A DNA stretch of 64,000 nt from Prorocentrum cordatum. Its lineage: Eukaryota > Sar > Dinophyceae > Prorocentrales > Prorocentraceae. The stretch is from positions 187,501 to 251,500 of the forward strand of contig CAUYUJ010005692.1 of the NCBI GenBank assembly GCA_963575745.1, written 5' to 3'. Each line of letters opens with the position of its first letter. Position 1 is the first letter of the stretch. Position numbers and translations under genes: made by a program. This document shows positions 10,950-21,440 of this stretch, piece after piece. Below the pieces are notes generated by a model. It did no database searches, had not been told where the DNA came from, and saw only the letters and a program-made list of their open reading frames with translations.

Positions 10950-10971
10950 CTTGAGCCAAAATGGCTACGGA
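10950..10971 (-). other. Relict spliced-leader sequence (22 nt)
   Basis: The minus strand reads TCCGTAGCC, ATTTTGG, then CTCAAG, matching the known dinoflagellate SL consensus (5' D, then CCGUAGCCAUUUUGGCUCAAG) at all 22 positions. It is followed by TTGAAG, not by the GT donor of an SL RNA gene, and no Sm-like site follows, so it is the 5' end of a trans-spliced mRNA copied back into DNA. The 5' end abuts a ~60-bp satellite unit. It identifies the organism as a dinoflagellate. Confidence 0.95.
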
Positions 10972-11060
10972 CGTGTTGCCACGCTCCCAGGGCCACGATC
11001 CTTCGAAAACAGCGGTCCGACCGCACTCCCAGAACAATCTGGGCATTCTGAGGTGCCCAG
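10972..11060 (+). repeat. ~60-bp tandem array, right part
   Basis: Contains 'cgctcccagggccacgatcc' and 'ccgcactcccagaa', matching units of 10250-10515. It lies immediately upstream (in minus-strand terms) of the spliced leader. Confidence 0.55.
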
Positions 11061-11079
11061 GCCTTCCAAGCACTGCAAA

Positions 11080-11405
11080 ACAAGCGTCTGACGCGAGACA
11101 TCCTCAAATGTTCGGCACGCGGGGCGCGCCATCCTCGAGCGGGTACGCAAAAAGCTAGCAGTCCTTCTGCAGAACAAACGTCTCGCTCGAGGCATCCTCG
11201 GGGACTCGGCGCGCCGGGCGCGCCATCCTCGAGCGGCGGCGCACGAAGTCTACTTGTTGCACGTTCTGTAAATTTCAGGGCCGCCAGACCTTACTAACTA
11301 TTGCGGATTCTTGGAAAAACGCTACGCATCCCGTTATTATTCGAGGATCTGGGATGGGGTACACTTTCTTCGAGCGGGCACACGCGAGACGCATTTTGTA
11401 AAACA
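11080..11405 (+). repeat. Dispersed repeat E copy 2, with CTCGAGACATCCTC cores
   Basis: Holds two cores ('gcgagacatcctcaaatg', 'cgctcgaggcatcctcg'), two copies of 'gcgcgccatcctcgagcgg', and the block 'gatctgggatggggtacac' shared with 9640-9665. It links this locus to the 6.6-kb tandem repeat and the 19.7-24.5 kb arrays. Confidence 0.6.
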
Positions 11406-11809
11406 AGAATGCGGCTGTACCTCGTTATGATTTTTCGCAGGTAACTCCGCCAGCCCACCCCAAGCATGGTACCTGTGACAGTGGAGCACGACTAAAAGAG
11501 GACCTTGGGCCCAAGCCTCGTCCAAGAGAAACAACTCGGGACCAAGAACAGGCCATGGGTAAAGCCCCGTAGGGCGCAGGACCGGCTTCCCCCGGACCCC
11601 CTGTCCTCCACAGCGGGGACGGAGGGAGGAAGGGGAGGGAAGCCGAGCCCGAGAACCCCCCCTTCGCCCATCCCCCTTCCCTCCTCACCCCCCCTCTCCT
11701 CTTCGATTACCTCCGGAGCGTGTGCTTGCCCACCGAAGCCCTCCAAGACGACGCCGGCGGCGCAGCGACGGCCGGCAACGGCTGCGTGCCGTCGGGGGGG
11801 CGGAACGGG

Positions 11810-11847
<38 letters not shown>

Positions 11848-12475
11848 GGCCAACATACGTTCTGAGGATAATCGGCCCCTCACCGCTGCCGCCGCGGCAA
11901 CCGCCCGAAGCCGCCGGGGGGCCGCTGGGGGGTCGCCGAGTGGCCGAGATGGGCCGCCGAGGGGCCGAGATGGGCCAGCATGAAAATGATCCTGGAGGAA
12001 ACGGCCTGGGGCTAGCTCCTCACCATCCCGAAACGGTCGGGGTGGCCGAGAACGGCGAGAAAGCTGCAGGGGCCTGTTTCCCTAACGACCCTTTCCTTCA
12101 TGGCGACCTGTGTCCGGAGGGTCACTCGATCTTCGGGTCATCAGAACTCGGGTCTCCAGAGGCCGTTCGGGACGATTCGGGCACCCTTGGAACCTCTGGG
12201 CGAGGCGCAGCTGCTGGAGCGCATCCCAACACCGACGAGAACGTCCGAAAACGCTCGGCCGTGCACCGAGGGTCCGACGAGGGCCGCCGGGCAGACGCGA
12301 CCGAGGGCCGCCGCTGGACCGCCGAGGGACGCCGCACCGCGCCTGCTCCACCGGCACGACGAGGTGCCTGAGCCCCCTGGCCGCCATGGCGGCCTCTCGC
12401 GGCGGGGCGCCCGGCAGGAGGGCAAGGGGGCAGCGGGGCGTGGACATGTCCTCGTCATCGACCTCGGACCTGCTT
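11406..12475. other. No gene recognised; contains a (CA)n tract
   Basis: A (CA)n tract of about 35 bp lies at 11811-11845. The remainder is GC-rich. A block near 12195-12225 ('ggcgaggcgcagctgctgg' then 'catcccaa') resembles 46550-46585. A plus-strand frame spans much of the region but is rich in Gly/Ala/Arg with no identifiable domain. Confidence 0.4.
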
Positions 12476-12477
12476 CT

Positions 12478-12840
12478 CCATCACTCCTCCACCTCCTCCT
12501 CCTCCTCCTCCTCCTCCTCCTCCTGCTCCTCCTCCTCCTCCCCCTCCAGGCCGCATCTTCCTCCCCCTGCTCCTCCTCCTCCTCCTCCTCCTCCTCCTCC
12601 TCCTCCTCCTCCTCCTCCTCTTCCTCCGCCTCCTCCTCCTCATCCTCCGCCTCATCATCCGCCTCATCCTCCTCATCGTCATCCTCCTCCTCCTCCGCCT
12701 CCTCCTCCTCTTCTTCCTCCGCCTCCTCCTCCTCATCCTCCGCCTCATCATCCGCCTCATCCTCCTCATCGTCGTCCTCCTCCTCCTCCGCCTCTGTCTC
12801 CACCACCTCCTCCTCCTCCGCGTCCACCTCCTCTTCAACC
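12478..12840. repeat. CTC/CCG/CAT triplet array with internal duplication
   Basis: Triplets dominated by CTC, with CCG, CAT and CTT variants. A block 'cctcatcatccgcctcatcc' occurs twice about 96 bp apart (near 12650 and 12747). The minus strand reads as a Glu/Asp-rich peptide in a ~290-codon frame. The codon uniformity argues for a microsatellite rather than a gene. Confidence 0.8.
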
Positions 12841-13539
12841 ATCGGTCCTCGAACCTTTCCTCCCATTGCCCCTCCCCCCGACCTGCCCAGCGGCGCTTGA
12901 TGACCAGGACTCCGGGGCGAGCTCGGCCGTGGCGACCAAGGCGGCCCAGGAGGCCCGAGAAGGCAAGAAAAACGCCCGAAAACCTCGATCCTCGAGCCAC
13001 GACCGACAAGCATCGAACGAGGAGGACCGTCAGGGGAAAACTAGCTCAGGCGGGGAACCAGCGAGCTGGAATCGACGATACATTACAGGAGGCCGCGCGG
13101 ATTTACACTGCCAATGGGTGCGTAGCTGAAGTGGGGATCCGCGGTGCCGCTTATCGTTGATGTTGTTGTGTTCGAGTTCTCATTCAGAAGAAATCGCTGG
13201 TCCAACGGGCCAGAGGCGTGCTAGAATCTCCAGTACGAGGTCTGGATAGTTCTAGTTCGCGCGCGCGGGGCGGCCCCAGGGGCCCCCCAGACGACAAGTA
13301 CCTGCCAAAGTCCCTGCCAGGTCGGGACCGGGAATGCCAGAGTTCCTTGGCGCGGCCATCAGTGCTCCCAGAGCGCCCCAGGAGAGCCCCAGGAGGCGCC
13401 AAGCAAGGGGCTGGCCCCACGGCTTCAGGCCAAGAGCGCGCCAAGATGGCCAAACATGATTTAAAGACGGTTCCAGGGGCGCCCAAGAAGGCCCTGGAGA
13501 GCTCCACGAGAACCGCGCGAGGGCCGCAAGAGGCAAAAC
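12841..13539. other. No gene recognised
   Basis: GC-rich sequence joining the triplet array to the 326-bp duplication. From about 13380 on, 'ccaagatggcc' and 'ccaagaagg' units of the AAGAGGCCCC minisatellite type appear. I see no supported gene. Confidence 0.4.
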
Positions 13540-14150
13540 ACAATGATTTTGGCGTCACCGCCTTTTCAGGCTCCCGACAGCCCATGACAGGTAAGGAGGC
13601 CACCAAGATAGCCCCAAGTCAGCCCAGAACCCTCCCAAAACAACACCAAAACGTCCCAAGAGAGCCCCAAGACGGCCCAAGAGGCCTCTCAAGAAGGCTC
13701 TCTAGGCCCCCAAGAAAGCCCCACGAGAGAGGATCCGAACTCACATGTCGAGCCCTCCTCGAAAGATGGCCCTTGACACCTCCTGCAGGCGCCCAAGAAG
13801 CCTCCAAGAAACCCCCGGAAGCCCCTTAAGCGCCCCCGCCAAACCCGTCAATACGGCCTCAAGAGTGAAAGACTTTGGCCTCACCGCCTGTTCGGGCTCC
13901 CGACCGCCCAGGACAGGTAAGGAGGCCGCCAAGATCGCCCCAAGTCAGCCCAAGACGTTCCCAAGACAGCCAAAGATCGCCTCAAGACGGCCCCAAGACT
14001 GCCCAATAGGCCTCTCGACAGGGCTCTCCAGGCCCCAAAAAAGACCCGACGAAAAGGGATCCGAACTCATATGTCGAGCCGTCCCCGAGAGATGGCTGTT
14101 GAGACCGCCAACGGGCGCCCAAGAAGCCCCTGGAAGCCCGTAACGCTCCC
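13540..14150 (+). repeat. ~326-bp tandem duplication
   Basis: Blocks 'caccgccttttcaggctccc' (13556) and 'caccgcctgttcgggctccc' (13882), 'gacaggtaaggaggcc' and 'ggatccgaactca.atgtcga' repeat with a spacing of 326 bp. The units contain CCAAGA-type minisatellite motifs. 'CAGGTAAG', which looks like a splice donor, occurs in each copy but has no exon context. Confidence 0.75.
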
Positions 14151-14279
14151 CCCGACACACCCCTCAGGAGGTCTGAAGAAGAAACGAGACAGCGATCCGC
14201 AACTACTTCAGTCCTTCCTCCTCCCGCTCCCCTTCTCCTCCCACCCTTGACTCTGCCCTCCCAATGTAAGCAAATCCGG

Positions 14280-14600
14280 CCCACCCATCACACGTTTCGT
14301 GCCCCCGTGGGGAGTCCCACCGAAAGCCTCAAGGGCTGTGCCACATGCGGCCGCCCCACCCAATTCGGCACACTCCTCACATTCTTTGTAGGCCCCATCA
14401 CCCATTACGTGACCCCACCGAAAGCCATGGGGGAAAGTACCACATGCGGCCGCCCCACCAATTTCGGCACAGTCCTCACATATTTCGTGGGCCCATGGGA
14501 GCTCCACCGAAGGCCTCAAGGCGGTGTCCACAATTCGCCGCCCCACCAATTTCGGCACACCCGACATACGCTTCGTGGCCTCATGAGGATATGGTCAAAA
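14280..14600 (+). repeat. ~100-bp satellite family F, block 1
   Basis: Three diverged units with 'atgcggccgccccaccca', 'ttcggcaca', 'tcacac.cttcgtgg' and 'gggagctccaccgaaggcc'. The same family forms larger blocks at 18118-19030 and 62640-63790. Confidence 0.8.
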
Positions 14601-14689
14601 TTACGCGACCGAGGAACCCCACATACTTATATTATGGCTGGAGTGATGAGAGCTGAAGTGAAGCATGTGAGAATGTTGGTGGCCGTTGC

Positions 14690-16605
14690 CCCGCCGATAC
14701 CGCTGTGCCCTGGACGACCGTCACGGATAGCGGCCGCGGTGAGAGACCACCCCCTGCGCACCCCCCTATGGTGTCGAGAATCTGCCATGCCTGCTGTGCC
14801 CTGGACGACCGTCACGGATAGCGGCCGCGGTGAGAGACCACCCCCTGCGCACCCCCTACGCTGTCGAGAATATGCCATGCCTGCTGTGCCCTGGACGACC
14901 GTCACGGATAGCGGCCGCGGTGAGAGGCCACCCCCTGCGCACCCCCTATGGTGTCGAGAATTTGCCATGCCTGCTGTGCCCTGGACGACCGTCACGAGTA
15001 GCGGCCGCGGTAAAAGGCCACCCCCTGCGCACCCCCTATGCTGTCGAGAATATGCCATGCCTGCTGTGCCCTGGACGACCGTCACGGATAGCGGCCGCGG
15101 TGCGAGACCACCCCCTGCGCACAACCTACGCTGTCGAGAATATGCCATGCCTGCTGTGCCCTGGATGACTGTCACGGATAGCGGCCGCGGTGAGAGACCA
15201 CCCCTTGCGCACCCCCTATGGTGTCGAGAATATGCCGTGCCTGCTGTGCCCGACCGTCACGGATAGCGGCGCGGTGAGAGACCACCCCTGCGCACCCCCT
15301 ACGTGTCGAGAATATGCCATGCCTGCTGTGCCCTGGACGACCGTCACGGATAGCGGCCGCGGTGAGAGACCACCCCCTGCGCACCCCCTATGGTGTCGAG
15401 AATATGCCATGCCTGCTGTGCCCTGGACGACCGTCACGGATAGCGGCCGCGGTGAGAGACCACCCCCGCACCCCCTAACCCATGCCTGCTGTGTGGACGA
15501 CCACGGATAGAATGCGCACCCCCTGTGGTATCGAGAATATGCCATGCCTGCTGTGCCCTGGACGACCGTCACGGATAGAGGCCGCGCTGAGAGACCACCC
15601 CCTGCGCACCCAATATTGTGTCGAGAATATGCCATGCCTGCGCTGCCCCGGACGACCGTCACGGATAGCGGCCGCGGTGAGAGACCACCCCCTGCGCACC
15701 CCCTATGGTGTCGAGAATATGCCATGCCTGCTGTGCCCTGGACGACCGTCACGGATAGCGGCCGCGGTGAGAGACCACCCCCTGCGCACACCCTCTGGTG
15801 TCGAGAATATGCCATGCCTGCTGTGCACTGGACGACCGTCACGGATAGCGGCCGCGGTGAGAGACCACCCCCTGCGCACCCCCTTATAGTGTCGAGAATA
15901 TGCACTGCCTGCTGCCCCTCCGGTGTCGAGAACATGCCATGCCTGCTGTGCCCTGGACGACCGTCACGGATAGCGGCCGCGGTGAGAGACCACCCCCTGC
16001 GCACCCCCTCTGGTGTCGAGAATATGCCATGCCTGCTGTGCACGACCGTCACGGATAGCGGCCGCGGTGAGAGACCACCCCCTGCGCACCCCCTCTGGTG
16101 TCGAGAATATGCCATGCCTGCTGTGCCCTGGACGACCGTCACGGATAGCGGCCGCGGTGAGAGACCACCCCCTGCGCACCCCCTATGGTGTCGAGAATAT
16201 GCCATGCCTGCTGCCCCGGACGACCGTCACGGATAGCGGCCGCGGTGAGAGACCACCCCCTGCGCACCCCATATGGTGTCGAGAATATACCATGCCTGCT
16301 GTGCCGTGGACGACCGTCACGGATAGCGGCCGCGGTGAGAGACCCCCCCCTGCGCACTCCCTATGGTGTCGAGAATATGCCATGCCTGCTGTGCCTTGGA
16401 CGACCGTCACGGATAGCGGCCGCGGAGAGAGACCACCCCCTGCGCACCCCCTCAGGTGTCGAGAATATGCCCTGCCTGCTATGCCCTGGACGACCGTCAC
16501 GGATAGCGGCCGCGGTGAGAAACCACCCCCTGCGCACCGCCTATGGTGTCGAGAATATGCCATGCCTGCTGTGCCCTGGACGACCCTGACGGATTGTGCA
16601 GACGT
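14690..16605 (+). repeat. 90-bp satellite with a NotI site per unit, ~21 copies
   Basis: Each unit holds 'ctggacgaccgtcacgga', 'agcggccgcggtgagagacc', 'accccctgcgcaccccct' and 'gtgtcgagaatatgccatgc'. The period is 90 bp with a few short or damaged units (near 15250, 15475-15510 and 15900). Because 90 is divisible by three, several frames on both strands stay open for 100-340 codons and read as 30-residue repeats. Stop-free phases rotate at the indels, so there is no sign of selection on any one frame. Confidence 0.95.
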
Positions 16606-16849
16606 CTTGGGTGTATGATGCAGTGAACACGCGTCTTGTGTGTGCGAGTGTGTGCATGCGTGCGGCTGTATGTAGACGCGTGTCTCATGTACTTGCCGTG
16701 CATGTGTTGACCGCGGGTTGAGGAGAGGAATGAAGAGGAGGAGGGGAGGAGAGGAGACGCGGGTGCGCCGCGGCAGGAAAGAAAATTATCCCAGTGCGAC
16801 CCTACCTAGGAGTTGGAGCCCCTAGGAAAGCAGAATTAGTAGTAACAGT
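16606..16849. other. Spacer with TG-rich and purine-rich tracts
   Basis: A 'gtgtgcgagtgtgtgcatg' stretch is followed by a 'gaagaggaggaggggagg' stretch and a short unique segment leading into the hexamer satellite. No gene was seen. Confidence 0.5.
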
Positions 16850-17980
16850 AAAGCTAAGCTAAAGCTAAGCTAAAGCTAGGCTAAAGCTAAGCTAAAGCTA
16901 AGCTAAAGCTAAGCTGAAGCTAAGCTAAAGCTAAGCTAAGGCTAAGCTAACAATAAGCTAACACTGAGCTAAAGCTGAGCTGAAGCTAAGCTAAAGCTGA
17001 GCTAAAGCTAAGCTAACGCTAAGCTAAAGCTAAGCTATATCTAAGCTAAAGCTCAGCTAAAGCTAAGCTAAAGCTAAGCTGAAGCTAAGCTAAAGCTAAG
17101 CGAAAGCTAAGCGAAAGCTAAGGCTAAGCTGAAGCTAAGCTGAAGCCAAGATGAAGCCAAGATAAAGCTAAGCTAAAGCTAAGCTAAAGCTAAGCTAAAG
17201 CTAAGCTAAACCTAAGCTAATGCTAAGTTAAAGCTAAGCTAAAGCTAAGCTAAAGCTAAGCTAACACTAAGCTAAAGCTAAGCTAACACTAAGCTAAAGC
17301 TAAGCTAAATCTAAGCTAACGCTAAGCTAAAGCTAAGCTAACACTAAACTGAAGCTAAGCTAAAGCCAAGCTAATCCTAAGCTAAAACTAAGCTACAGCT
17401 AAGCTAAGGCTAAGCTAACACTAAGCTAAAGCTAAGCTGAAGCTGAGCTGAAGCTAAGCTAAAGTTAAGCTAAAGCTAAGCTAAAGCTAAGCTAAAGTTA
17501 CAGCTAAGCTAAAGCTAAGCTAAAGCTAAGCTAAAACTAAGCTGAAGCTAAGCTAAAGCTAAGCTAAAGCTAAGCTAAAGCTAGGCTAAGGCTAAGCTAA
17601 AGCTAAGCTGAAGCTAAGCTAAAGCTAAGCTGAAGCTAAGCTAAAGCTAAGCTAAAGCTAAGTTAAATCTAAGCTAAAGCTAAGCTAAAGCTAAGCTAAA
17701 GCTAAGCTAAAGCTGAGCTTAAGCTAAGCTAAGGCTAGGCTAAAGTTAAGCTAAATATAAGCTAAAGCTAAGCTAACACTAAGCTAAAGCTAAGCTAACA
17801 CTAAGCTGAAGCTAAGCTAAAGCGAAGCTAAAGCTAAGCTAAAGCTAAGCTAACACTAAGCTGAAGCTAAGCTAAAGCTAAGCTAAAGCTAAGCTGAAGC
17901 TAAGCTAAAGCTAAGCTAAAGCTAAGCTAAAGCTAAAGCTAAAGCTAAAGCTAAGCTAAAGCTAAAGCTAAGGCTAAGCT
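16850..17980 (+). repeat. AAGCTA hexamer satellite (~1.13 kb)
   Basis: Made of 'aagcta' hexamers and 'aagctaagcta' or 'aaagctaagct' combinations, with scattered variants (gaagct, aacact, aaggct). Most units carry an AluI site (AGCT). Its AT content is far above its surroundings. There are no long frames on either strand, since in-register TAA and TAG are frequent. Confidence 0.95.
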
Positions 17981-17985
17981 CCCAG

Positions 17986-18036
17986 GGGACTGGGGGAACC
18001 GCGGGGCGGGGACTGGGGGAACCGCCCGGGGCGTGT
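17986..18036 (+). repeat. Short direct repeat flanking the hexamer satellite
   Basis: 'ggggactgggggaaccgc' occurs twice in tandem immediately after the AAGCTA array. Confidence 0.8.
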
Positions 18037-18117
18037 AGCACTGCCCGGCCCTTTTAAGCAAAGAGAGTAAGAACCCTTCTAGGCAGAGCCTAGGAAGGGA
18101 ACCAGAACCCCACGAAA

Positions 18118-19035
18118 CATGTGGGGAAAAACCCACGGGGTGTACCACATGCGGCTGCCCCACCCATCTTGGCACACCCATCACATGCTTCGTGGCCTCA
18201 TGGGGGGGTCCACCGAAGGCCCAAGGGTGGTGTACCACACGCGCCCGCCCCATCCATGTCGGCACACCCTTCACACGCTTCGAGGCCCCCTGGGGGGTTC
18301 CACCGAAGGCCCCAGGGGAATGTACCACATGCGGCCGCCCCACCAATTTCGGCACACCCCTAACAGGCTTCGTGGCACCATGTGAGCCCCACCGAAGGCC
18401 CCAGTGGCAGTAGCCACAAGTTGCCGCCCCACCCATGTCGGCACACCCATCCCTCACACGCTGTGGTCCCAGAAAAGAATTGTCCAAAAGCCCCAGGGGT
18501 GTACCACATGCGGCCGCCCGACCCAATGTGGCACACCCCTCACACGCTTCGTGGCCCCAGTGGAGCTACACTGAACGCTCCAACGGGGTGCATCACAAAC
18601 GGCGCCCCATCCATGTCGGCACACCCGCCACGCGTTTCGTGGCCCATAAACAGAACGCCTCAACGGGGTGATGTCGGCGCACCTGTCACACACTTTGTAG
18701 ACCCAAAGGGGCCCCACCTAACAACCCACGCGCGGGGGTGTACACCATTCGCGGCCGACCCATCCATTTCGGCACACCCATCACGCGCCTCGCGGCCCCA
18801 CAGGAGGCTCCATCGAAGGCCCCAGTGGCGGTGTCCACATACAGCCTCCTCACCCATTTTGGCCCTAGTGGCGGCCTCCAAATGTGGCCGCCCAACCCAT
18901 TTCGGCACACCTTTCGCACGCTTCGTAGCCCATGGGAGGACCCTGAAGGCGGCGGTGTCCACAGCTTGCCGCCCCACCCACGTCGGCACACCCCTCACAC
19001 GCTTCGCGGCGCCATTGGGAGCTCCACCGCAGGCG
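18118..19035 (+). repeat. ~100-bp satellite family F, block 2
   Basis: About nine units, each with 'ccgcccca.ccatttcggca', 'cacccctcacacgcttcgtg' and 'ccaccgaaggcccc'. Unit length varies from about 80 to 125 bp. It is clearly the same family as 14280-14600 and 62640-63790. Confidence 0.9.
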
Positions 19036-19634
19036 ATACTCATAACGCTTGTACTCGGAATTGCAAATGGTTGGGCCCTTCGCAAAGATATGTGTGACCG
19101 GTGCTATTGAATAGAAAATAGCGCCACCACCTTTCTGGGCACCCGACCGCCCACGACAGCCGAGCAGACATATTCTTAGTAATAGTCTCAATTATATGCG
19201 TGACAGACCGACCACTGCGATGCATATTACCATCTTCTCCTAGCTCAGGGGGTTTCTTCGAGAGGGCATTGTGCACGGCATGCCCCGTCGCGTTGATCGA
19301 CGACATGGGGGAGTTCCATCTCCCAAACACGGATGGTCCTGGACAGGCCACTGGCTACCTGTCGGGAGCGAACCTAACCCTTACCGCAGCCGTAAATTTC
19401 AGCGCAATGCGACTGGGAACCGCGTCTCTGGCCTCGAGCAAGACCTTTTCGAGGTTGGTCACAGTTGCACGCCCTAACCAAAAGTGAAGGCTGCATCCCT
19501 TCATTTCAGAAGACGCTCTGACTACTCAAGCTGGTAAAGTTCGCTTTACATGCCAAAGTGACAATCGTAGCGATAATGACATGACCATCCTCTCCAAGGA
19601 CCAAAATTCCACTGCGTCGGCCAGGGGTGTCCCT
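19036..19634. other. Unique spacer, no gene recognised
   Basis: About 600 bp of non-repetitive sequence with near-average GC. A minus-strand frame of about 100 codons (19040-19351) has mixed composition but no recognisable domain. I cannot decide whether it is an exon. Confidence 0.3.
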
Positions 19635-20105
19635 AACTGGGTTGACCCGAAAAGCCCGAAAAGCCCGAAAAGCCAGAAAAAGTCCCGGGTTTGACCCGAA
19701 AAGCCCGAAAAGCCCGAAATGCCGAAACATCCTCGCAACTCGAACATCGCCGCTCGAGACATCCTCGCAGCTCTGGCCAGGGTAGCCCGAGTAGCCCAAA
19801 CAACCCGAATGGGCGCCCGGGTCACCAGAAAAGCCCGATAAGCCAGAAAAAGTCACGGGTTGGCCCGGAAAGCCCGAAAAGCCCGAAATGCCGAAACATC
19901 CTCGCAACTCGAACATCGCCGCTCGAGACATCCTCGCAGCTCTGGCCAGGGTAGCCCGAGTAGCCCAAACAGCCCGAATGGGCGCCCGGGTCACCAGAAA
20001 AGCCCGAAAGGCCCGGCAAAGCCAGAAAAACCCGAGAAGCCAGAAAAGCCCGAAAAGCTCGAAAGGTCCAAAAAGTCCGAAAAGCCCGAATCGGTTGAAT
20101 AGCTC
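19635..20105 (+). repeat. AAGCCCGAA array with two ~169-bp units
   Basis: Runs of 'aaaagcccgaaaagcc' surround two near-identical segments (19725-19860 and 19890-20030) with 'gccgctcgagacatcctcgc', 'agctctggccagggtagccc' and 'gaatgggcgcccgggtcacc'. The minus strand reads as a Phe/Gly/Leu-rich repeat peptide ('GLFGLF'), which is a by-product. Confidence 0.85.
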
Positions 20106-20109
20106 GAGA

Positions 20110-21440
20110 GCGCTTGCCGCTCGAAACATGCTCGCAACTCGAGCGCCGCCGCGCGAGACATCCGCTGAGGTGCCGGATCGGATCGGGCAGGCGTACCCTA
20201 ACGGGCGAGTCAGGTCGGGCGTGCGGAACAGTAAAGTATGACGCATGATCGAAAAAGAACACGCACGCGCAACCCTGACGGGCAGGTAGGATAGGATGCG
20301 GACCTTAACGGGCGAGCGTGCAGGACAGGCGAGACACTAAAGTATGACGCGAGCTCGAATTAAACACGCACGCGTAACCTTGACGGGCGGATCGGGTCGG
20401 GCGGGCGGAGACGCATGAGCGGGCCGGGTCGGGCGTGGGGAACATTGAAGTATGACGCATGCTCAAAAAATAACACGCATACGTAACCCTGACGGGCGAG
20501 TCGGATCGGATGCGGACCTTAACGGCGGGCGGATCATTAAAAGTATGACGCGTGCTCGAAGTAATAAGCACGCGCAACGCTAATGGGCGAATCGGTTCGG
20601 ACGAGCGGAGACTAACGGGCGGGTCGGGTCGGGCGGGCGGGACATTAAAAAATAACGCATGTTGAAAAACACGCACGCGTAACCTTGACGGGCGAATCGG
20701 ACGGGATGCCAACGTTTACGGGCGAGCGGGTCGGGCGGTCGGAACATTAAAGTATGACGCGTGTTCGAAGTAATAAGCACGCGTAACCTTAACGGGCGGA
20801 TCGGAACGGGCGGGCGGACCCTAACGGGCGGGTCGGGTCGGGCGGGCGGGACGTTAAAGTATGGCGCATGTTTAGAAAACACGCACGCGTAACCTTGACG
20901 GGCGCATCGGACGGGATGCCAACCTTTACGGGCGAGCGGGTCGGGCGGTCGGAACATTAAAATATGACGCGTGTTCGAAGTAACACGCACGCGTAACCTT
21001 AACGGGCGGAATGGGTCGGGCGGGCGGACCTAATCGGGCGGGTCGGGTCGGGCGGGCGAAAATTTCAATTGTCACGCAACGCATGTTCAACAAAACACGC
21101 ACGCGTAACCCTGACGGGCTGGTCGGGTCGGGGGTCGGGCGAGAGGACCCTCACGGGCGGGTCGGGCCGGTCTGGCGGATCAGCGTGCTCGAAATAATAC
21201 ACACGCGTAACGCTAACGGGCGAATCGGTTCGGGAAGGTCGGGTCGGGCGGGCGGGACATTAAAGTATGACGCATGTTAAAAAAGACGCACGCGTAACAC
21301 TGACGGGCGGGTCGGGTCGGGCGAGCCGACGCGGGCGGGACATTAAAGTATGATGCATGCTCGAGAAACACGAGCGTATCATCCTGACAAGCGGGTTGGA
21401 TCGGATGCGGACCCTAACGGACGGGCGAGCCGGGCGGGCC
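20110..21440 (+). repeat. ~110-bp tandem array (CGGGTCGGGCGGGCGG type)
   Basis: About ten units with 'acgcacgcgtaaccttgacg', 'ggcgggtcgggtcgggcggg' and 'acattaaagtatgacgc'. Each unit pairs a GC-rich half with an AT-rich half. The minus strand reads as ARPDPPV-type repeats, again an array effect. Confidence 0.9.

Noticed and set aside
10950-10971. SL RNA gene
   Set aside because: The leader is followed by TTGAAG, not by a GT donor, and no Sm-like site or tandem SL/5S arrangement is nearby.
12141-13013. Acidic Glu/Asp-rich nuclear-type protein on the minus strand
   Set aside because: The acidic part is a triplet array with an internal duplicate and uniform codons; flanks do not look coding.
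13556-13600. CAGGTAAG splice donor
   Set aside because: It is a repeated component of the 326-bp duplication with no coding sequence before it.
14690-16605. CRISPR-like array of regularly spaced repeats
   Set aside because: The whole unit is repeated with no unique spacers, and the genome is eukaryotic.
14627-16618. Repeat protein with 30-residue units on both strands
   Set aside because: The 90-bp satellite is divisible by three; open phase changes at each indel and both strands are open, so no frame is favoured.
19506-20262. Phe/Gly/Leu-rich repeat membrane protein on the minus strand
   Set aside because: The peptide is the translation of the AAGCCCGAA array in one phase; other phases are also open.
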